DNA of 64,000 bases from Maratus speciosus (Eukaryota; Arthropoda; Arachnida; Araneae; Salticidae): positions 323,202,283 to 323,266,282 of the forward strand of contig OZ010791.1 of assembly GCA_963932465.1 (NCBI GenBank), written 5' to 3'. Position numbers and translations under genes: made by a program. A model generated the notes under the pieces. It did no database searches, was not told the DNA's origin, and saw only the letters and a list, made by a program, of their open reading frames with translations. The number at the start of each line of letters is the position of its first letter. The stretch's first letter is position 1. Of the stretch, positions 1-12,446 are shown one piece after another.

Positions 1-928
1 AAAAAACATTCTCTTGAAGTCGTGTTGATTTTTTTTCTTTTAAAATTACTTGCTATTCAAATTAAATATTCTTACTTAAAAATCCAAAATCATATTGGCG
101 TTTGCTATTCCATAGCGTATCTGAAATGAAGGAAAAATTGATCTTGAACTTTAATTCCATGTATGGTTGGCTTGGAATACAAAATTCCAGTTTAAGAAAT
201 AGTCTAAAATGAGATAAAGTCATATCATTAGTCTTTCCAACATTTAAGCTGACATACGAGGCAAAACTATAGAATGTCTGTCTTCAGTTCTAACTCGGAT
301 TTTCGTTCATAATTTTAACATTAAACAAAGATATTTTAACTGTTTACAACAGATTGATATTGCTTTGTGTAAACTGTGACAATCACATAAAATTGATGTA
401 CATGATGAAGAAACTGATGTACATGCTTAACAACGTTGAACTAGGCACTCTAAATTTTCAATATCGTTTATATTTTATACGGCACTACTATCCAAATTAC
501 TTAGCACTTGGAAAACATTTTGCGATGCCATGAATATTTAAACACAACAAAGATAGTCTATTAAAATTTCGCAAAAAGATCTTCATTACTTTCAGTGCTG
601 TAGTGAAGGGTGATTGCATACGTTTTATACGCTCCGGATTTTAAAAAGAAACTCAGTATAGCCACATTTTCTCAAGCAAGCTATAGCGCTTACACATACC
701 CAGCTTATAGCGTATACTCTCTGTTTCTTTTTATGGCTGCAACACTGATTATTCTAAAGTTATGAAGGGAATCTTTCATTCGAATTGGGGTGCCGTACTC
801 TATGTTTTTGAATGAATAGTTAGATATACAAAAGTTGTTTGTTAAAGCCACCACCGTTTGAAGTTTCTAACTGGTATTGAAACATTTTGTATATCAAAGA
901 AAATATGTTGAAACTGGTGGGAATTAAT
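1..928. other. A+T-rich intergenic DNA, nothing recognised
   Basis: No coding region or complete mobile element is visible. The last part, about 890-928, resembles in reverse complement the sequence just after the foldback repeat near 50.71-50.75 kb. It is therefore probably the edge of the same repeat family. Confidence 0.5.
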
Positions 929-1094
929 ACGAACTAAAAGATCTTCTTAAAACACCAACAACACCACCAGTCTTGCTGCTGCTTTCATAGTAGAAGCACG
1001 TCTTCTTTGCGCCTGCCGAAGAAAGACTCAGATCTTTTGAAAGCCTAGCGCATTTAAGTTTTCGATGGTGTTTTAATAAGATTTTTTAGTTCGC
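929..1094. repeat. Short foldback repeat (family of 50.4 kb), diverged copy
   Basis: The ends are inverted copies of each other: CGAACTAAAAGAT at the left and its imperfect complement ending TTTTAGTTCG at the right. The interior (about 985-1055) closely matches one arm of the palindrome at 50.44-50.70 kb, including the AGATCTTTTGAAAG and GCGCATTT segments. Beyond the left end, the segment AAAATATGTTGAAACTGGTG pairs with sequence following the 50-kb copy, so the shared unit is longer than the hairpin. There is no coding capacity. It is probably a non-autonomous element or the end of a longer one. Confidence 0.6.
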
Positions 1095-2159
1095 ATTTTG
1101 TATATGAAAAAGATTTATAAAAAATTGCATTTTTCCTTTATGTTTTATCTGAGAAATTTATATTCTATTTCACTGTTTGAAAATTGTATTATTGAAAATG
1201 ATGTCACGGACTCGGGTTATATTACACAAATATTAATGATATACTATGATACGACATTGTCTTATTTTAGTGTATTTTTTATATGCAAAGCAGCAACGAA
1301 CTTTTAATACTATTGCCATATATTGAGTTAATACAAAGTCTTTGTTCTTTCGTGATCCGTTAAGAAGGTTACATAATTCGCAATAATAGAAGATAATCAT
1401 TTGACAAGCGAAGTAAAATCGAAACGAGAAAAAAATCTATAAGGTAAAAGATTCGGCATATGAGTCAGCAATCTTATTTCTTTTAAGCATTAGATAAAAT
1501 ATTTAGGAAAGTCACAATATCTTTTCTTTAAACCTTCAAAAGCAAAGATAAAAGTTAAAGAATCAACATTTATTCATTGAAAGATGATTCAAGGGAGTAA
1601 AGTGAAGACCTGCCATTTAGATTTAGCTTTCGGTTTGAAATTAAATTTCGACATGATGAATGATCTACGGCAAAAGTTTTGGGCAATTCTGCTGGAAAAT
1701 AAGGTCTTGAAGAGGAATATAATGCAGAAGGTAAATATGTCAATTTCAAGTAAATGTTCTGAGAAGCTTTAAGTGCATTGAAAGGTAAATAAGGCATTTA
1801 GTTAATATGATGAGAAATGGTTTATATAAATGAAGGCGTGTCCTAGTTTTCAGAAGAATTTCCTATAAATAAATAAGATCATTTTACAGACGTTTACTTA
1901 GGAAATGTTGAGTTATTTGGATACCAAAATCCGGAAATGCAATATTTAAATTGGATGTTGATTATTAGAGGAAGATTTAGTATTAATGCTTTTTAAACTT
2001 TTGAAGTTGCATATATTGATAATGTGAAACTTGCTTCTAGTAACAGTAAAAGATGTCTACTGTAACGCACATTGGATATATATAATTTCTAGACGAGAAA
2101 TCAAATAGTTTATAAGTAATAACTTATACTATATTGCTGTAGTTATCGTTACTGCAAGT
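1095..2159. other. A+T-rich intergenic DNA, nothing recognised
   Basis: Only short chance open frames are present, with no motif I recognise, and neither strand shows a protein-like run. Confidence 0.5.
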
Positions 2160-2163
2160 TTAA

Positions 2164-2694
2164 CCCTCCGACTGTCTTGGAAAAGGGCAAAATTGTAATG
2201 TTGTTTTCTCTGCATTTTGTTTTAAATGCTTAAAACCCTCCGACTGTCTTGGAAAAGGGCAAAATTGTAATTTTGTTTTCTCTGCATTTTGTTTTAAATG
2301 CTAAAAAAATGATACTTTGAACATTTTATAAAAAAACTTAATAACAAATATGAATGCAATCCTTGGAAGTATTAATCATTGTTCAATGTATTAAAAATCC
2401 ATTAAATCAATAGAATTATATTACTTTAAATATTGCTTGTATTGCAGTGAAACCTGGAGCTTAGTGAACGTATTAACACGGGCTTGTCAGTGAGGGGGTT
2501 AAAAAATGATTCTTTGAACATTTTATAAAAAAACTTAATAACGAATATTAATGCAATGCTTGGAAGTATTAATCATTGTTCAACGTATTAAAAATACATT
2601 AAATCAATAGAATTATATTACTTTAAATATTGATTGTATTGCAGTGAAACCTGGAGCTTAGTGAACGTATTAACACGGGCTTGTCAGTGATGGG
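2164..2694. mobile_element. piggyBac-like MITE, internally duplicated
   Basis: The left end CCCTCCGACTG is preceded by TTAA (2160-2163). The right end TCAGTGAGGGGG is followed by TTAA (2499-2502), and a second right end at 2694 is followed by TTAA (2695-2698). TTAA target duplications and CCCT/CCCC ends are typical of the piggyBac superfamily. The first 72 bp is tandemly duplicated (2164-2235, 2236-2307), and the right half of about 197 bp is also duplicated (about 2302-2500, 2499-2696). A single-unit copy lies at 28196-28459. There is no open frame, so it would depend on a transposase supplied elsewhere. Confidence 0.75.
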
Positions 2695-2865
2695 TTAAAA
2701 GAACATACATGAAAAATACTTAAAGTTCACCAGTAAATTGAAACCAATATCGTGTTGTTATTTTATTTATTTTTATTTTTTTTCAGACTTACTTCATTTT
2801 TAAAATCGTGATAAAAGATATCATGTGTTTATGGAAAATATTAATACATCTGAGGCTTTATTTAC

Positions 2866-2885
2866 ACACACACACACATACACAA
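2866..2885. repeat. (CA)n microsatellite
   Basis: A short run of CA repeats, about eight to nine units with one interruption. Confidence 0.85.
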
Positions 2886-3343
2886 AAAATCTTCGAAGCA
2901 TATTCTGTCATTTATGAGGGAAATATCATGATCACGGAAAGAAATCCATGCTGTAGCGACTGTTGTACTTAAGAACTAAGATTATGGAAGATTCTTCATT
3001 AGTTATTATTACGACTTTTATTTTTTGCAAAAAGGGTTGTTATATGAATTGTGCACATTAAGCTTAAATAAAGGAAAAGCACATAATTTATAAATTCTAA
3101 TGACATGATTTTAAAGGTTTTGCATTGTTAGTTGGTTATTTTTGAGAGGTAGAATTTAGTATATTGAATATTCTTAACTTATTTGCTCGTGCATATTGGG
3201 GGAATTCAGAAAACAATATGTCTCATGTGAAGAGCACCATACGGATGAACAGATCGGGTTCAGGTTGACACGATTTTTAAAAAGTAAATCCTGAATATTT
3301 TTCATACGAAAAAATTCAATATTTGAATATTAAAGGGTGTATA

Positions 3344-4965
3344 CAGTGAGCAAAAAAAAAAGTATTTGCACAATAGGTAAATTTGTTTTAGCATATGTAT
3401 AAATAAATAAAAAGCAACTACGAATTAAAAATACCAACCCTCTTACAAAACAAATAAAGATATTTAATATATGGCTTAATAATTATATTTAAAATATGAA
3501 AATGTAAAAAAGTAGCATTTGTACTGCCAAAAAAATATTGGCACAATAGCAATAAAAATAGAACTAGAGGAATTATTTATAAGTTAAAAACAGTGCTAAT
3601 ATTTAGTATGCATGCCCTTTGCTTCAATTACAGATTGTAATCGTCTGGGCATTGATTCTATTAATTTGTGACATGTTTCACTGCTGATTTGTAGCCATTC
3701 TTCCCTAAGAGCTTGCTTAAGTTCTGATTTGTTAGAAATTTTCTTTTTCCTTATTTCCACATCCAAAATATGCCATAAATTTTCAATCGGTTTGAGGTCT
3801 GGTGATTGTGGTGGCGTTTTCAATTGATTTTTTACATTATAAAGCAACCGTAACCTCGTAATATATGCAGTGTGTTTCGGATCATTATCCTGTTGGAAAT
3901 AATATGAATTAGGAATTCCTAATTTAAGAGCACTATTAGATAAATTATCTCGCAATATATTAATATATTGTTTAGCATTTATATTGCCTTCAATAAAGGT
4001 CATTTCGCCAACTCCGTTAAAAGACATGCATCCCCAAATCATTACATGACCACCGCCATGTTTTACAGTTGGTTCCAAGTTTTTAATTTGAAGAGAAGTA
4101 TTTGGCTTTCGCCATACAGTTTTCTTACCATCTGAGCCAAAAATATTGAACTGGCTTTCATCGGAAAAAATAACAGTTTTTCAAAACTCTAGTGGTTTGC
4201 TGACATAAGCTTTTGCAAAGTCAAGTCTTTTCACACTATTTGTTTCATTAATAAATGATTTTTTTCGAGAGGCTCTTCCTCGAATATTTGAATCATGAAG
4301 AATATTTCTAATTGATTGTGGTGTAAATATTGTTCCCGACGTTGAAGCGACATCAACAGCCAATTCTCGACCACTTAGAAAAGGGTGTTTTGAAGATTCT
4401 TTTATGATGGCTCTCCTTTGCCTGGTATTTAGTTTCCTTCGACGCCCAGTTCGCGGCTTATTTATTGTCGAACCAGTTTCTTTTTTCTTCTTAATTACAT
4501 AACGAACACTAGAAAAGTTTAGATTTAATTTTTTACCTATTCCTCGGTAACTTAATCCAGAATTGTGAAGAAATATAATCTTCTCACGTTTAGCAACAGA
4601 CAGTTCACACGTTTTCGGCGCCATTACAATAAAAACTCCCCAGAATCCCTGCTCCAGTTAATATATTTCGTGACTTTAAAGTGCGGGTAATGTACTGCGG
4701 GACTGATATGCTAAACATTTGAATTATGTTCACATTTAATGACTTTTTTAACAGTCAATGATTCTTGTGCAAATACTTTTCAGGTATGAGAAAATATTAT
4801 TATTTTTTTTAAATGTGTAATATTACTGTTTAATGAAAATGGGTAGTTATTTTTATTTTCTTCTTATTTAAATAAATGAATAATTAAGAGAATAGTATCA
4901 AATTTGCTTTATATGGTTACTTATGCAAAAAATCGTCTGGGTGCAAATACTTTTTTTGCTCACTG
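3344..4965 (-). mobile_element. Tc1-like DNA transposon, full length with disabled transposase
   Basis: The 1622-bp element is flanked by TA on both sides (3342-3343, 4966-4967). Its outer ends are inverted copies: CAGTGAGCAAAA at the left and the complement ending GCTCACTG at the right. A second, inner copy of the end motif (AAGTATTTGCACAA-like) occurs at about 3530-3549 on the left and 4764-4780 on the right. This gives the double-repeat (IR/DR) arrangement known from some Tc1 elements. It contains one transposase gene on the minus strand with a single in-frame stop. Length, TA target and gene content match a standard Tc1 element. Confidence 0.93.
3596..4624 (-). pseudogene. Tc1-like transposase with one in-frame stop codon
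   Basis: This would be a cut-and-paste DD34E transposase of about 342 residues, a normal Tc1 length. The start is the ATG at 4624, just inside the 5' part of the element. Residues about 10-110 form two helix-turn-helix DNA-binding regions with a basic GRRR linker near residue 60. The catalytic domain shows D155 (IFSDES), D246 (QQDNDPKHT) and E281 (KPIENLWH), with 34 residues between the last two. Codon 148, normally Trp before KTVIFSDES, is TGA. Both halves are in the same frame with no frameshift, so this one nonsense change is the only visible defect. A protein stopping there would keep DNA binding but lose all catalysis. Confidence 0.92.
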
Positions 4966-4967
4966 TA

Positions 4968-5858
4968 TATGAGCAAAAAATAAAAAAAATGATATTAGAG
5001 ATAGAATCGTGGGCTGATTTAAGGATGACAATAATTGTATTAAAATATGGATTAAGTTTCTTTCAATACGGGTTGGAGTCGGTTTGGTTTACATTCATGT
5101 TCAGGTTTACATTCAGGTGAAATGGGTTCGGGTTAAGTGGTGTCAGGTTAAGTTTAATTTGAAATTTAAGGTTCGTGTTGGGTTTAACACGATTGTTCAG
5201 ACGTAAAAACTTCAAGCACAGATTTAAAACATCGTGTAGAGAGTATGTGTTCATCGCGTTTAAAAATTTTGCAATAAGAATAGCTCGCTCGTGCACCAGC
5301 AGCAAGAATTGCTATATATTCTATGTGTGTTTATGCTTTCAAAAACTGCTACGAGAGAATATTTAGTTATAGTGAGACATTAAAAAAATGCATAGAAAAT
5401 AAATAAATGCGTATAATAATATAAAATGCAAAAAAGTAAATATAAATATAAAAGCATTTTTTATAAACTAAAGACAACCATAACACTTAAAATGGTAAGT
5501 TTATAAATTACATTCATTTTACAAGAAGCATACAGACAATTTTCGTATAGAATTTTCACTTTATTCAATAGTAGAAAAATATTAAAAATCCTGTGGTAAA
5601 ACATGGAAAGATTTTTAATGTAAAGAAAAATAGTAGGCCAAAATTTCTAATTTGAAATATTGGTGACATATTTCTTGGAAATTCTAAGAACGGGATTTTA
5701 AATATTATCTATGTTCCTTTCTTTGGATAAATATACGTTACAAAAAGCTTCTATTTCACTAGTCTCATGACTTTAGGATAAGTGATTGAGGCACCTTTTA
5801 TGATTTTTCTACGAGTTGGCTCAAAAATATCGTTGTAACTTTTTTACCAAAAATCATA
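4968..5858. other. Intergenic DNA with G/T-rich low-complexity patch
   Basis: At about 5070-5200 there are loosely repeated CAGGTT and GGGTT words. A related GGGTTCAGGTTGACACGATT stretch lies on the other flank of the Tc1 element at about 3257-3276. The Tc1 copy may therefore sit inside an older repeat. No gene is seen. Confidence 0.4.
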
Positions 5859-5860
5859 TA

Positions 5861-6782
5861 GGGGAAGGAAGGGTAAATGGCCAGTGAGGGCAAAGCGGCC
5901 ATTTAAGTTTTTTTTTCCGCTACATGGTGCCCCGCGATGCAGAAAATGAGCGAATAGTTAGTCACAAATGTTGGTAGTATTGGTTGCGACTTTGAAGCGA
6001 GCGGCTACATTTTTCTATTTCTAAACTCATTTTATTGTTTTTTCGCATTTTTTATTTTAGGCAAGTGGTACAACTTCTTGATTACAGCTAAATAATATGA
6101 GGTCTAATTATTTGCTTATTTTCTGATTGATCGGTGTGAAATAACCTTTTAAAGGCTGTTTGGTTGAAAACGCCAAGTAGATTAGACGTTAGGCTAAATT
6201 TTTTTGTAATGGCGTCATTCCGGGGAAAGTGGTAACAAAGATATCCTGAAAAATGGCCAGATGAACGAATTTTTATTCATTGTTTATAACAAAATATTAC
6301 TCAACAGTATTTCCTTTGAAAGGAAGAAGACGAGTCAGGACAATAACTTCTGCAGAGAAAGGCTTCCTCTGGACATTTGCAGTCTGCATGTCTCTATTCC
6401 TCCATTTGTCATACTGATACTTATTACTGATTACTTTATCTTGTAAGGATTTAATACTTAAAATATTGCACAATAAATACTTATTCTTACTGTGTGTTAC
6501 TTTAACTTGTGTTGATTACATATATATTCTGAACCAATGTGATTTGTTCGTTTTCTTATTCTGGCCACTTTACCCATCGTAGGTGGACAAAATCGCCATT
6601 TTATAGTTTTTCTTTTAAAGTACCGTTTACTTTTTAAAATATTAAAAAAATAAAATTAAATAGCAATTGAAACTAAAGTTATTATAGTTACTATTGGTGT
6701 CTGATTCTACAACTTTATTGATTAAAAAGGTATCATAAAATTTTAACAAAACTTAGAGTGACCCCTTTACCCTTCCTTCCCA
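5861..6782. mobile_element. pogo-like non-autonomous element, about 0.92 kb
   Basis: The left end GGGGAAGGAAGGGTAAA follows TA (5859-5860). The right end TTTACCCTTCCTTCCC is nearly its exact complement and is followed by TA. Subterminal GGCCATTT/AATGGCC words recur near both ends. TA duplications and GGGGA-type ends resemble those of the pogo-like elements at 31.3 and 35.3 kb, but the end sequences differ, so this is another subfamily. The interior has only short frames and no transposase motif. It is most likely an internal-deletion derivative. Confidence 0.7.
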
Positions 6783-6784
6783 TA

Positions 6785-8244
6785 AAGATCTTAACTATAT
6801 TAAAGTATTCCCTGCAAAATTACCAAACGATAGAAATACCAAGGAAGTCAATTCGAAAGAATTTAACTTCTGTTCCCCCTAACTTCTGTTTTTCTGTTTC
6901 AATGAACGGGATTCAATGCATGCGACAGATAAAACAAGTACTTTTTAAAATTAAATAATAGTGATAAAAGGATTTTTATTAACCCTAATATACTGCGCAG
7001 CAATCTACCGTACATTGTAAAAAAAAATAAAAAAGTAAAAACTATAAAAATGAAAGGTGATTCCGTAAGAAAGACCACCCCAATTAGCCAATTACGATGC
7101 TCATCTTTTTTATTGCAAGATTTCCACATGAAAAATTAAAATGAAATAAATAGTTTGACGAATTAAAAAAATGAATTTTACGTCGTGTTGGAAATATAAT
7201 GGACCTCAGCAGGTAAATATATAACATCATATGAGTTTGAAAAACGCACTGAAACATGATAAAAACCCAGTTATGAAAATAGGGGCATATTTTAACATTT
7301 TGAGGTTATCTGAATTTCTTTTCGCAATTTTAAAATCTATTACATATATATACGTGTGTGTATGCATGTACATTAGAATTTACACAAAGTTTTAGGTCCC
7401 TTGAGCTCATTCATAGTGAAGGACTGAAATAAAGATGGCTTTATTGCTTTCTTTTATTGTTTGTTTTATACTATATGTTTAATTTTGAAATTAAGTTTTC
7501 AAAACAAACGTTCTTTAAATTCCGAGCTAGTATTGTATAGTTTTTTACTAGTAGTTTAGTATTTTCTTTTGTTTATAACATGAATTTTTGTTTATAATAT
7601 GGAGTAATGAGATTACAGTACAAAATACGCAAGGTCCATGAAGAGTTATTTTAATATATTTTACCATGGTTTTTTAATTTTTTAAAAGAGAGCTATGTAA
7701 CAAACACTAAGCAGAATTAATTTTTTATCAGTATAAATGAAACATTATCATATAATTCCCTCAAATTAAACAAGAATATTTCATCAAAAATTACGTAAAA
7801 ATATGATTTTTAGATTATTTTTCTTAAATGTTACCTTTGAAGCAATTCTCCGAAATGTTATTATAGTTTTAAAATATATATGTATATGTATTGCGTGTAG
7901 TTTATTTTAACTGCAGAACATAGAATGCACAGAATATTTGCATAATGATCTTTTGCAGAAATATAAATCTCTACTAAATCCTATTTTTAGGACTGTCATT
8001 AAAAAACAATATATCTCTTGAAGGGCCTTTAAATGTTTGAAAGCGCAATTATCTTTAAATCTTTTTGGAAAACTTAAGCTATAATTTTCATTGTGAATGC
8101 ACTTACATATAGAATAAATATCGGTAAAAATATTACTACATTAGTGTTTACATGCATTCTGGCTGTATTCGTAATGATTTATTTTAATTATAAATGCACC
8201 TACATGTATAGTTTTAATTTGGAATTTTTTTCAAACTGTGAATA
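6785..8244. other. A+T-rich intergenic DNA, nothing recognised
   Basis: No coding or repeat structure beyond short A/T tracts and a TATATACGTGTGTG patch near 7350. Confidence 0.5.
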
Positions 8245-8246
8245 TA

Positions 8247-8788
8247 CAGGATGAACAGAAAGTCTTATAATCTTTAAAAATATATATAACAAAGTAACCA
8301 ATATTGGTAAGGAAGCGCCGTTTACATTAAAGCAATGTCAAAATGTGGAATTTATTTTAACAGCAAATATTGTTTTTGGTCAAATAGGTCAACAATAGGG
8401 GGCGCTATTTTCATGTAAATTATACAATTATCAGTTTATGAATGGTCGCTGTTTTTACTGATGAAATAGCTTTTTAAATTGTAGTAAAAAGTGATATAAG
8501 TCAGCTTTATTCCTTATTATAATTGGGTTAATTTTAAAAATAGCATAATGCTTTTTTTAATAATCTACCTAGAGCAAAAAGACAAACTTCCTAATTGACC
8601 AATTTCGTCTTGGTGATGGAAGGCTAAAAATTTATAAAGCATAACTATTTCAAAATTAATGAGATGACTTTTGTATGAAAATAATCTTACTTGAAACTTT
8701 ATATCGAGCACTTTTGCAATTTACATGGCTTGTTTATCTCCAATAGGTAGAACATTAAATCACATTTTAATCTTTTTAGGACACCTTG
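8247..8788. mobile_element. Decayed mariner-like MITE
   Basis: The ends are imperfect inverted repeats (CAGGATGAACAGAAAG at the left; at the right, reading inward, CAAGGTGTCCTAAAAAG), each bordered by TA. The pattern is typical of mariner ends. The 542-bp interior has no open frame. End similarity is weak, so the limits are tentative. Confidence 0.4.
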
Positions 8789-9145
8789 TATGTAAATAAT
8801 ATACATTTATTTATTCATTTATTTTCTAAAGAGTTAGTTTTAGAGTAAATGTATCTAATTATGCACGGGCAGGAAATTTTTTAAATTACATTTTTTTTAA
8901 AATCACACATTTTTAAAACATCATTTCAGAATGTTACGTTTAAGTCGCAGTTTTTCTGAGGAAAAAAATATGTTATTTTTTTCCATATAATATATAACTA
9001 AACCAATCACTGAAATAAAAATAAGCTTGTACTTTTTGTATGCGCACATAAATAATAAAAAGACTTTCAAATCTACAAAAACATTACCCTGAAAGAAAAA
9101 AGTGATGTTTCTAACTGAGCCTTAAATATTACAATGAATATATAT

Positions 9146-10512
9146 CGATTTTTGACGTTTTGTTAAATATCTAGAAAAATACATGAGGAATTAACCTGAA
9201 ATTGCAGGAGTGTAAACAGTATTGTATAGGTCATATGTTTCCGCGAAGATTTTTTCCCGAAACCCCATAGGGGACCGTCAAAAATTGAAAAAGAACGAAT
9301 ATCTTTTCGATAACCCTGTAAAAACTAATAGAGCAAAAGCGTTTAAACTCAAGATTATTAATAAGTGACTTATTGTAATATACTGTGTTCATTTTTATGA
9401 GGATAGCATGTATAATCGTAGATAAATAAAGGTTTTTATAAAAACAGTCCCAAATTTAGCCAAGTTTTTTGCTTATAATTTGCAGAGTTCCTAATATAAA
9501 AAAAAAAGTTATTTTCAGAAAATATGACGAACAACGTTGTACACAATATCCTGCAATCAGAATGAAAGAATAATAAAAATTGGATGAAAAATGAGCAGGT
9601 TTACTAAAAAACGTTTCACTGCGCATGCGCGCATGCAATCAAAATATAATGTGCATAACGTGTTAGCTAAGTGTATAGAGCAACTTTTGTAAAAGTCTCA
9701 AAAACATAGTTTGAAAAGTCTGATAATAATCGTTTATAGAATAAGCTCAAAATCCGTTGTTCCCAAAATGAAGCAAAAACATAAGGGGTTTTATCCATAT
9801 ATCCATTTATTAGTGCCAATTTAGCATACATAATATTGCACGTAATACTGTATTTGGATACAATCCCTCATCATTTTGCTTCATTTTGGGAACAACGGAT
9901 TTTGAGCTTATTCTATAAACGATTATTATCAGATTTTGCAAATTATGTTTTTGAGACTTTTGCAAAAGTTGCTGTATACATTTAGCTAACACATTATGCA
10001 CATTATATTTTGATTGCATTCGCGCATGCGCAATGAAACATTTTCTAGTATACCGGCTCATTTTTTATCCAATTTTTATTATTTTATCATTCTGATTGCG
10101 AGGTATTGTGTACAATGTTGTTCGTCATATTTTCTGAAAAGAACTAACTTTTTTTTTATATATTAAGAACTCTGCAAATTATAAGCAAAAAACTTGGCTA
10201 AATTTGGGACTGTTTTTATAAAAACCTTCATTTCTCTACGAGTATACATGCTATCCTCATAAAAATGAACACAGTATATTACAATAAGCCACTTATTAAT
10301 AATCTTGAGTTTAAACGCTTTCGTTCCATTAGTTTTTACAGGGTTAAGCAAAAGATATTCGTTCTTTTTCAATTTTTTGACGGTCCGCTATGGGGTTTCG
10401 GGAAAAAATCTTCGCGGAAATATATGACCTATACTATACTGTTTACACACCTGCAATTTCAGGTTAATTCCTCATGTATTTTTCTAGATATTTAACAAAA
10501 CGTCAAAAATCG
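9146..10512. repeat. 1.37-kb foldback (long inverted repeat)
   Basis: The left arm (9146 to about 9798) and the right arm (about 9855-10512) are inverted copies of high similarity, separated by roughly 56 bp. The outer ends match exactly (CGATTTTTGACG and CGTCAAAAATCG). A matching GCGCATGCGC-type core lies within each arm (about 9620 and 10020). No transposase motif and no clear target duplication are visible. It could be a foldback transposon or an inverted pair of one non-autonomous element. A transcript would form a hairpin of more than 600 bp. Confidence 0.88.
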
Positions 10513-10515
10513 CAA

Positions 10516-10527
10516 GTGACCGGTCAC
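10516..10527. repeat. Perfect 12-bp palindrome
   Basis: GTGACCGGTCAC lies four bases beyond the right end of the foldback. It is G+C-rich compared with its surroundings. Its function is unknown. Confidence 0.6.
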
Positions 10528-10552
10528 CTTTGGCCATATAGTGTATAATCCT

Positions 10553-10620
10553 AATGAAACGAATTTATGAAACGGCTATATGAAACGACTTTACGAATCG
10601 ATTTTATGAAATGACTGATT
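10553..10620 (+). repeat. Degenerate tandem repeat, about 12-19 bp unit
   Basis: Variants of TATGAAACGACT recur about five times between 10553 and 10620. Confidence 0.6.
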
Positions 10621-11535
10621 AAACAACTGATTATGTTCCACGGTGAGTTCTCCTAAAATATTGAATACTATGCGGTGAAATTAACACTAAAAATCCGCAT
10701 TGATCCGCAGATCTCAAAACTGGTATTAGAATTTTAAATTTGAATTAGTTTTCGAAATATTATTTTTTTTCTAATTTTAAATACTTTTCTCTAACGATGG
10801 CAAATCAAAATTTAATCATACCAGTTTTTTCTATATTCTAGAAAAGGTTACTATTTTAAATTAATTTGGAGACCAGTTTAGCCTGACTTAAATGTATGGT
10901 AAGAAATATAACATGTTACTTTTATTCATAATTCAATTTACTTGAACAATCTTTCGCCAAATCCGAAGACCCCGATAGAGAAATCAAGAACTCGGTATTT
11001 TTATGTTAGCAAGACGTAGGTGATAAATCGCCAAACATTTCTCCCGCCGCATTTTTTTATTCCATTATCATTTTATTTAATAGAAAACTTTCATTTAAAA
11101 CTAAAACATCTGAAATTAACTGCTTTCACTTCTTTCTTTTCTTAAACGAAACGAAAAGAAAAATATTAGGCACAGGTGTCATATATGCACCAGGGTAACT
11201 AATTGGCGCCAAAATGGCGTTATTTTACCTGACATTGCAACCCAGCTATTGTTGCTTATTTATTAATAAACGTTTATTTATATATTTTTTTTTTATTAAA
11301 AAGTGTTATAAATTGTTTTGTTCTATAAATATTAATTAACCTTTTTTTATTTATTGTTATTTTATTTTAAAAATACATATGTAACTGGTATTCGAAACCT
11401 AGGTTTTGACTGTCGTAAAAAAGAAAAAAAAAATCACGCCAACCAGATATGTTTATGACATGCGTGCAAAATATTAAATAACAAATCATGACATTTAATT
11501 TCAACTTCAAAGCAATGTTTTAATGGTACTACTTA

Positions 11536-12446
11536 CAAGGAAGGTCTCCATACTGGGCATACTCAGAATATTTTGAAAAAAATACCAATTAAACTACATA
11601 TATATGTAATAAAGGATCAGTCAAATTTAGCGGCGGAATTACAGTAGAAAGTCTGTAAAAAAATAAAATACTTTCGAGTATTTGGCGCGAAAAGACAAAA
11701 GCGTCACGCGATTTGGCGAGCAGTACTTTTCCTCGCCAAAAGCAAACGATTTTAATGCATCTGAAAATTGTTTGTTAATTGATTTTTAGAATGCGTGTAA
11801 AAAGTATTTAATGAATTTAAACAAACAATGAGAGAGTTTAATAAATACATTTTTTCGTATTACATATTTATGTTGCTTGTTACTCAATTTTATTACTTTA
11901 AAAACAATTTAATCTATAAAAAATACTTTCATATATTTAAGCGTATTCCAAAATAAAGGCAAGATTCATTTAGCAGTTATTCATTTCAAACCAAGGAATT
12001 CGTCGTTACCATAACGACAAAATTGAACCTACAGCGCTCAATTGGACTTAATTTTGAGATATTGAAACAATTTTAATTTTGTTTTAATTCATAAAATTTT
12101 ATATTTAACTTTCATTATAAATACATATATGACAAAACTATAGCTAAATCAAACAAAAACTGACAAAACTACAGTTATTTAAGTTAAATTTATTTAAACA
12201 AGTTCAATATGAAATATTTTTATCTTAAAGAGTATTCGACATGAAAAAGTATTTTTCGAAATTTCATTTCATCGCCAACCGATGATAAATCGCCAAATAA
12301 ACGAAAATTTCATTATTTTTCTACGAACGTTCTATCGGGGTTCCGCCAAAAAAATTTTTATAAACATATATATCCACATGAGACGAACGCTCTGTAATTT
12401 TTTCAGATTTTTCTGAATATGCCCGTATGGAGACCTTCCTTGTTAG
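11536..12446. mobile_element. Inverted-repeat element, about 0.9 kb
   Basis: The ends are inverted copies: ACAAGGAAGGTCTCCATA at the left (about 11536) and its complement TATGGAGACCTTCCTTGT at the right (about 12429-12446). Matching CAGAAT/ATTCTG words lie just inside. No transposase motif is seen. The interior carries several TTTGGCGA/TCGCCAAA words, which also occur outside the ends. It is probably a non-autonomous DNA element whose superfamily I cannot assign, because no clear target duplication is visible. Confidence 0.6.

Noticed and set aside
5070..5200. Telomere-like GGTT repeats
   Set aside because: The words are irregular and do not form TTAGG or another regular telomeric unit.
9456..10372. 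Several 60-83 codon frames in the 9-10 kb foldback
   Set aside because: Mirrored in both arms with different breaks, and with no conserved protein motif.
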